DNA from: Pseudomonas sp. GM18
GTDB lineage: Bacteria > Pseudomonadota > Gammaproteobacteria > Pseudomonadales > Pseudomonadaceae
DNA: 64,000 nucleotides
Reading direction: 5' to 3'
Assembly (NCBI RefSeq): GCF_000282195.1
Contig: NZ_AKJT01000062.1
Coordinates: 1-64,000, forward strand
Part shown: one piece after another, positions 61,786-64,000 of the stretch
Numbering within the stretch: the first letter of the stretch is position 1
Layout of the letters: every line of letters begins with the position of its first letter
Program-made: the position numbers and the translations under genes
Notes under the pieces: model-generated
Database searches by the model: none
What the model saw: only the letters and a program-made list of their open reading frames with translations
Told to the model about the DNA's origin: nothing

Positions 61786-61813
61786 ACGCTGGGTAGCCGG
61801 CACTCCCCAGCGT
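61786..61813 (-). promoter_or_regulatory. Hairpin between the short peptide gene and the dehydrogenase gene
   Basis: ACGCTGGG and CCCAGCGT form an 8-bp perfect stem lying entirely in the 42-bp gap, ending 5 nt before the ATG at 61780. Without a T run it could act as a processing site or translational brake, lowering enzyme yield relative to peptide. Confidence 0.5.
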
Positions 61814-61822
61814 CTCATTTAC

Positions 61823-61894
61823 TTAGCGGGCTTTTGGTGCAACCAGAAAAGCCAGGTTGGCGATTTTGTTAGCTTCCAGAGTAATTGCTTTCAT
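61823..61894 (-). CDS. 23-residue peptide, candidate RiPP precursor
   Basis: A short gene encoding 23 residues, beginning MKAITLEANK and ending LVAPKAR. AAGGAG lies 8 nt before the ATG, and a sigma70-like promoter sits at the right distance upstream. It is the first gene of the cassette, 42 bp before the flavin dehydrogenase. The peptide has no Cys, Ser, Tyr or Trp and only one Thr, so azole formation is unlikely. Three Lys, one Glu and two Asn offer amines, amides or acids for a diiron oxygenase and a dehydrogenase, in a way reminiscent of 23-24-residue PqqA. I do not recognise the sequence. It could alternatively be a leader peptide. Confidence 0.7.
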   Translation of the reverse strand: MKAITLEANKIANLAFLVAPKAR

Positions 61895-61920
61895 GTTGTT
61901 GACTCCTTGTCATTTGATAG

Positions 61921-61947
61921 TGAGTGTCACTTCGAGGTGACAACTCA
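61921..61947. promoter_or_regulatory. Inverted repeat across the expected transcription start of the cassette
   Basis: Arms TGAGTGTCAC and GTGACAACTCA are complementary apart from one extra base in the right arm; the centre is TTCGAG. It directly abuts the -10 hexamer and covers the expected start site, so it fits a repressor operator or a 5' mRNA stem. Confidence 0.6.
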
Positions 61948-61975
61948 ATCATAGGCGGTAATGGGCGCTTATCAA
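61948..61975 (-). promoter_or_regulatory. Sigma70-like promoter of the accessory cassette
   Basis: On the minus strand, -35 TTGATA (61970-61975) and -10 TATGAT (61948-61953) with a 16-bp spacer. The predicted start is near 61941, about 47 nt before the short peptide ATG. The surrounding 61950-62060 is clearly AT-rich. Confidence 0.65.
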
Positions 61976-62189
61976 GAGGATATTAAGTAGGAATATTCCA
62001 GTAATTTTGTCGGAGCGATCTTGGGTTTGGAACAGTGTTGTAAGTTATATTCTTTCAAATAAAAGATGCAGGGAAACGTCCTGCAAGTCTGTAGGACTGC
62101 AAGAGTAAGACGATGGGGCGGAAGGGGGGATGTCGCGGCGCTGGAACGGCTGACGGAGAGCCTGTCGGCTCCCCGTCAAACCGACGTAC
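61976..62189. other. AT-rich gap between the cassette and the methyltransferase gene
   Basis: About 210 bp with no convincing gene. The base composition of 61976-62070 differs from the core genome and may mark an insertion boundary. No direct repeat, tRNA or att-like site was found. The 3' side holds the downstream region of the methyltransferase gene, with no clear terminator. Confidence 0.4.
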
Positions 62190-63386
62190 TCAGCTGTTTG
62201 GCAGCAGACGGCAGGTGATGCTCTTGATGTAGCGGGTTTCGGCAATGGCCGGGTGTACCGGGTGATCCGGTCCCTGACCGCCGCGCTCGAGCATCTGGAT
62301 GTTGCGGTCCAGATGACGGGCGCTGGTCAGCAGGATGTTCTGCAGATCGTCTTCCGGCAGGTGCATCGAACACGAGGCGCTGACCAGGATGCCGTCCTTG
62401 CTGAGCAGGCGCATGGCTTGCTCGTTCAGGCGACGGTAGGCGCCTTCACCGTTTTTCATGTCTTTCTTGCGTTTGATGAAGGCAGGAGGGTCGGCCACGA
62501 TGACGTCGAAACGCTCTTCGCTGGCTTTCAGCTCTTTGAGGGCTTCGAACACGTCGCCTTCAATGCAGGTCATTTTTTCGGCGAAGCCGTTCAGTGCGGC
62601 GTTGCGCTCGACGCCGTCGAGGGCGAAGGCCGAAGCATCGACGCAGAACACTTCACTGGCGCCAAAAGCGGCCGCTTGCACGCCCCAGCCGCCGATGTAG
62701 CTGTACAAATCCAGTACGCGTTTACCTTTGGCATAAGGTGCCAGGCGCGCGCGGTTCATGCGGTGGTCGTAGAACCAGCCGGTTTTCTGCCCCTGGATGA
62801 CTGGCGCTTCGAACTTCACGCCGTTCTCTTCCAGCGCCACCCACTCCGGCACCAGGCCGAACACGGTTTCGACGTAACGATTGAGGCCTTCGGCGTCACG
62901 GGCGGCGGAGTCGTTCTTGAACAGGATGCCGCTCGGCTTGAGCACTTGGGTCAGCGCCGCGATCACGTCATCTTTGTGAGCTTCCATGGTCGCCGAAGCG
63001 ATCTGGACCACCAGGATGTCGCCGAAACGGTCGACCACCAGGCCTGGCAGCAGGTCGGAGTCGCCGTAGACCAGACGATAGAACGGCTTGTCGAACAGGC
63101 GATCACGCAGCGACAGGGCGACGTTCAGGCGATGCACCAGCAGCGACTTGTCCAGCGGCAACTTGATGTCGCGCGACAGCAGGCGGGCGCAGATCAGATT
63201 GTTCGGGCTCATGGCAACGATGCCCAGCGTCTTGCCGCCAGCGGCTTCGAGGATCGCCTGATCGCCAGCCTTGAAACCGTGCAATGGGGTGGCGGCTACA
63301 TCGATTTCGTTGCTGTAGACCCACAGGTGACCGTTGCGCAGGCGTCGGTCGGCGTTGGCTTTGAGGCGCAGGCTAGGCAGGGACAT
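62190..63386 (-). CDS. rlmI: Class I SAM-dependent 23S rRNA methyltransferase, RlmI-like
   Basis: A 398-residue protein with an N-terminal PUA domain (LRLKANADRRLRNGHLWVYSNEID), an EEHEE-like linker and a Rossmann methyltransferase: the SAM-binding region is VLDLYSYIGGWGVQAAAFGA and the catalytic-loop-like motif is DVIVADPPAFIKRKKD. A late cysteine in VSASCSMHL fits an m5C mechanism. E. coli RlmI makes m5C1962. Length matches. ATG 63386 gives the family start MSLPSLRLK; the frame continues upstream without similarity. Confidence 0.85.
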   Translation of the reverse strand: MSLPSLRLKANADRRLRNGHLWVYSNEIDVAATPLHGFKAGDQAILEAAGGKTLGIVAMSPNNLICARLLSRDIKLPLDKSLLVHRLNVALSLRDRLFDKPFYRLVYGDSDLLPGLVVDRFGDILVVQIASATMEAHKDDVIAALTQVLKPSGILFKNDSAARDAEGLNRYVETVFGLVPEWVALEENGVKFEAPVIQGQKTGWFYDHRMNRARLAPYAKGKRVLDLYSYIGGWGVQAAAFGASEVFCVDASAFALDGVERNAALNGFAEKMTCIEGDVFEALKELKASEERFDVIVADPPAFIKRKKDMKNGEGAYRRLNEQAMRLLSKDGILVSASCSMHLPEDDLQNILLTSARHLDRNIQMLERGGQGPDHPVHPAIAETRYIKSITCRLLPNS

Positions 63387-63564
63387 GACGTCGCTCCGGA
63401 AAAAAGAGCGGGAGTATAGCGTGTTGAGGGAGTGGCGGGTTTGACGGACGATGAAACGCGTATGACGCCATCGCCAGCCCGCACACATATGGATTGAGTT
63501 TGACTGGCTGTCGGATCGATCTTTTTAAGGGTTAGAATCCCCGCCTGACCCGGAGTGCGTACTT

Positions 63565-64000
63565 ATGTCCCAAGAGCTGTCTTCTGAACAGATTCAACAG
63601 TCCCTGCAAGGCATCAGTGTGCCGCCCCAGCCGCAGATCATGGTGGATCTGCAGATGGAGCAATATATGCCCGACCCGGACCTGGAGGTGATCGCCAAGC
63701 TGATCTCCCAGGACCCCGGGCTTTCCGGCGCCTTGCTGAAAATCGTCAATTCGCCTTACTACGGCTTGAGTAACAAGATCACCGCGATCCAGCGTGCAGT
63801 GAACCTGTTGGGCAGCCGTTCGATCATCAACCTGATCAACGCGCAGTCGATCAAGGGCGAGCTGAACGACGACGCCATCGTCACCCTCAACCGTTTCTGG
63901 GACACGGCGCAGGACGTGGCGATGACCTGCCTGAGCCTGGCCAAGCGCGTCGGTGTCCAGGCCGGTGATGAAGCTTATGCGCTGGGCCTGTTCCACGATT
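63565..64000 (+). CDS. HDOD domain signalling protein (3' end outside window)
   Basis: Open to the window edge for 145 codons. It starts MSQELSSEQIQQ and continues into an HDOD domain: LISQDPGLSGALLKIVNSPYYGLSNKITAIQRAVNLLGSR, then LALGLFHD-like residues at the edge, which form the HD-related core. HDOD proteins are regulatory scaffolds linked to chemotaxis, biofilm or cyclic-di-GMP signalling. GGAG about 10 nt upstream supports the ATG. It is divergent from rlmI. Total length and any C-terminal domain are unknown. Confidence 0.85.
   Translation, partial: MSQELSSEQIQQSLQGISVPPQPQIMVDLQMEQYMPDPDLEVIAKLISQDPGLSGALLKIVNSPYYGLSNKITAIQRAVNLLGSRSIINLINAQSIKGELNDDAIVTLNRFWDTAQDVAMTCLSLAKRVGVQAGDEAYALGLFHD

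Noticed and set aside
62045..62245. A 66-codon minus-strand frame overlapping the 3' end of the rlmI-like gene, considered as another cassette gene
   Set aside because: It overlaps the methyltransferase coding end, has no Shine-Dalgarno and no recognisable composition or motif.

Overview
The window is a GC-rich, densely coded chromosomal segment of a fluorescent-group Pseudomonas. Three things point there: a complete spu polyamine locus, a gene order that from memory closely follows the P. aeruginosa PAO1 core around PA0296-PA0353 (spuI...spuH, AHL acylase, serA, rpiA, ilvA, rppH, ptsP, lgt, thyA, folA, ilvD), and many Pseudomonas-type REP palindromes between genes. No rRNA, tRNA, CRISPR array, IS element or prophage was seen.

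Layout. 1-4.9 kb: a UUCG terminator of the preceding unit, then the sulfonate operon ssuEADCBF. 5-16.9 kb: a TetR regulator, then putrescine/spermidine uptake and gamma-glutamylation (spuI divergent from spuABCDEFGH). 17-24.4 kb: an Ntn-hydrolase AHL acylase, a thioredoxin-like protein, an alpha/beta hydrolase, a DUF2059 protein, an EF-Tu-type prolyl hydroxylase (PPHD) coupled to a DUF523 protein, a compact solute-binding protein and a DUF4399 protein. 24.4-30 kb: serA divergent from a D-2-hydroxyglutarate dehydrogenase-like gene, an FAH-family gene and two tandem SdiA-regulated-domain proteins. 30-40.4 kb: core metabolism (rpiA, ilvA, a histidinol-phosphatase-like HAD gene, rppH, ptsP, a TANGO2-like gene, a TauE-type exporter, lgt, thyA). 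40.5-43.3 kb: divergent cadR/cadA with a classical MerR promoter. 43.4-50 kb: a 2-aminoethylphosphonate locus (LysR, ABC transporter, FAD oxidoreductase, PhnZ-like HD oxygenase). 50-58.3 kb: a GTPase/DUF2868 pair, folA, a cystine symporter, a phosphorylcholine phosphatase-like gene and ilvD. 62.2-64 kb: rlmI-like methyltransferase and the start of an HDOD protein.

The most unusual part is the accessory cassette at about 58.5-62.0 kb, between ilvD and the rlmI-like gene. On the minus strand it has a recognisable sigma70-like promoter, a palindrome across the expected transcription start, an unannotated 23-codon gene (61823-61894) with a strong Shine-Dalgarno, a SagB/ThcOx-type flavin dehydrogenase, an AurF-type diiron oxygenase with all seven predicted metal ligands, and an MFS exporter. 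The last three genes overlap end to end, and the promoter-proximal part is more AT-rich than its surroundings. I read it as a candidate peptide-derived (RiPP-like) natural-product system that I cannot match to a described one. A second point of interest is the phosphonate locus, which encodes the C-P cleaving HD oxygenase but not the usual 2-oxoglutarate-dependent hydroxylase partner.
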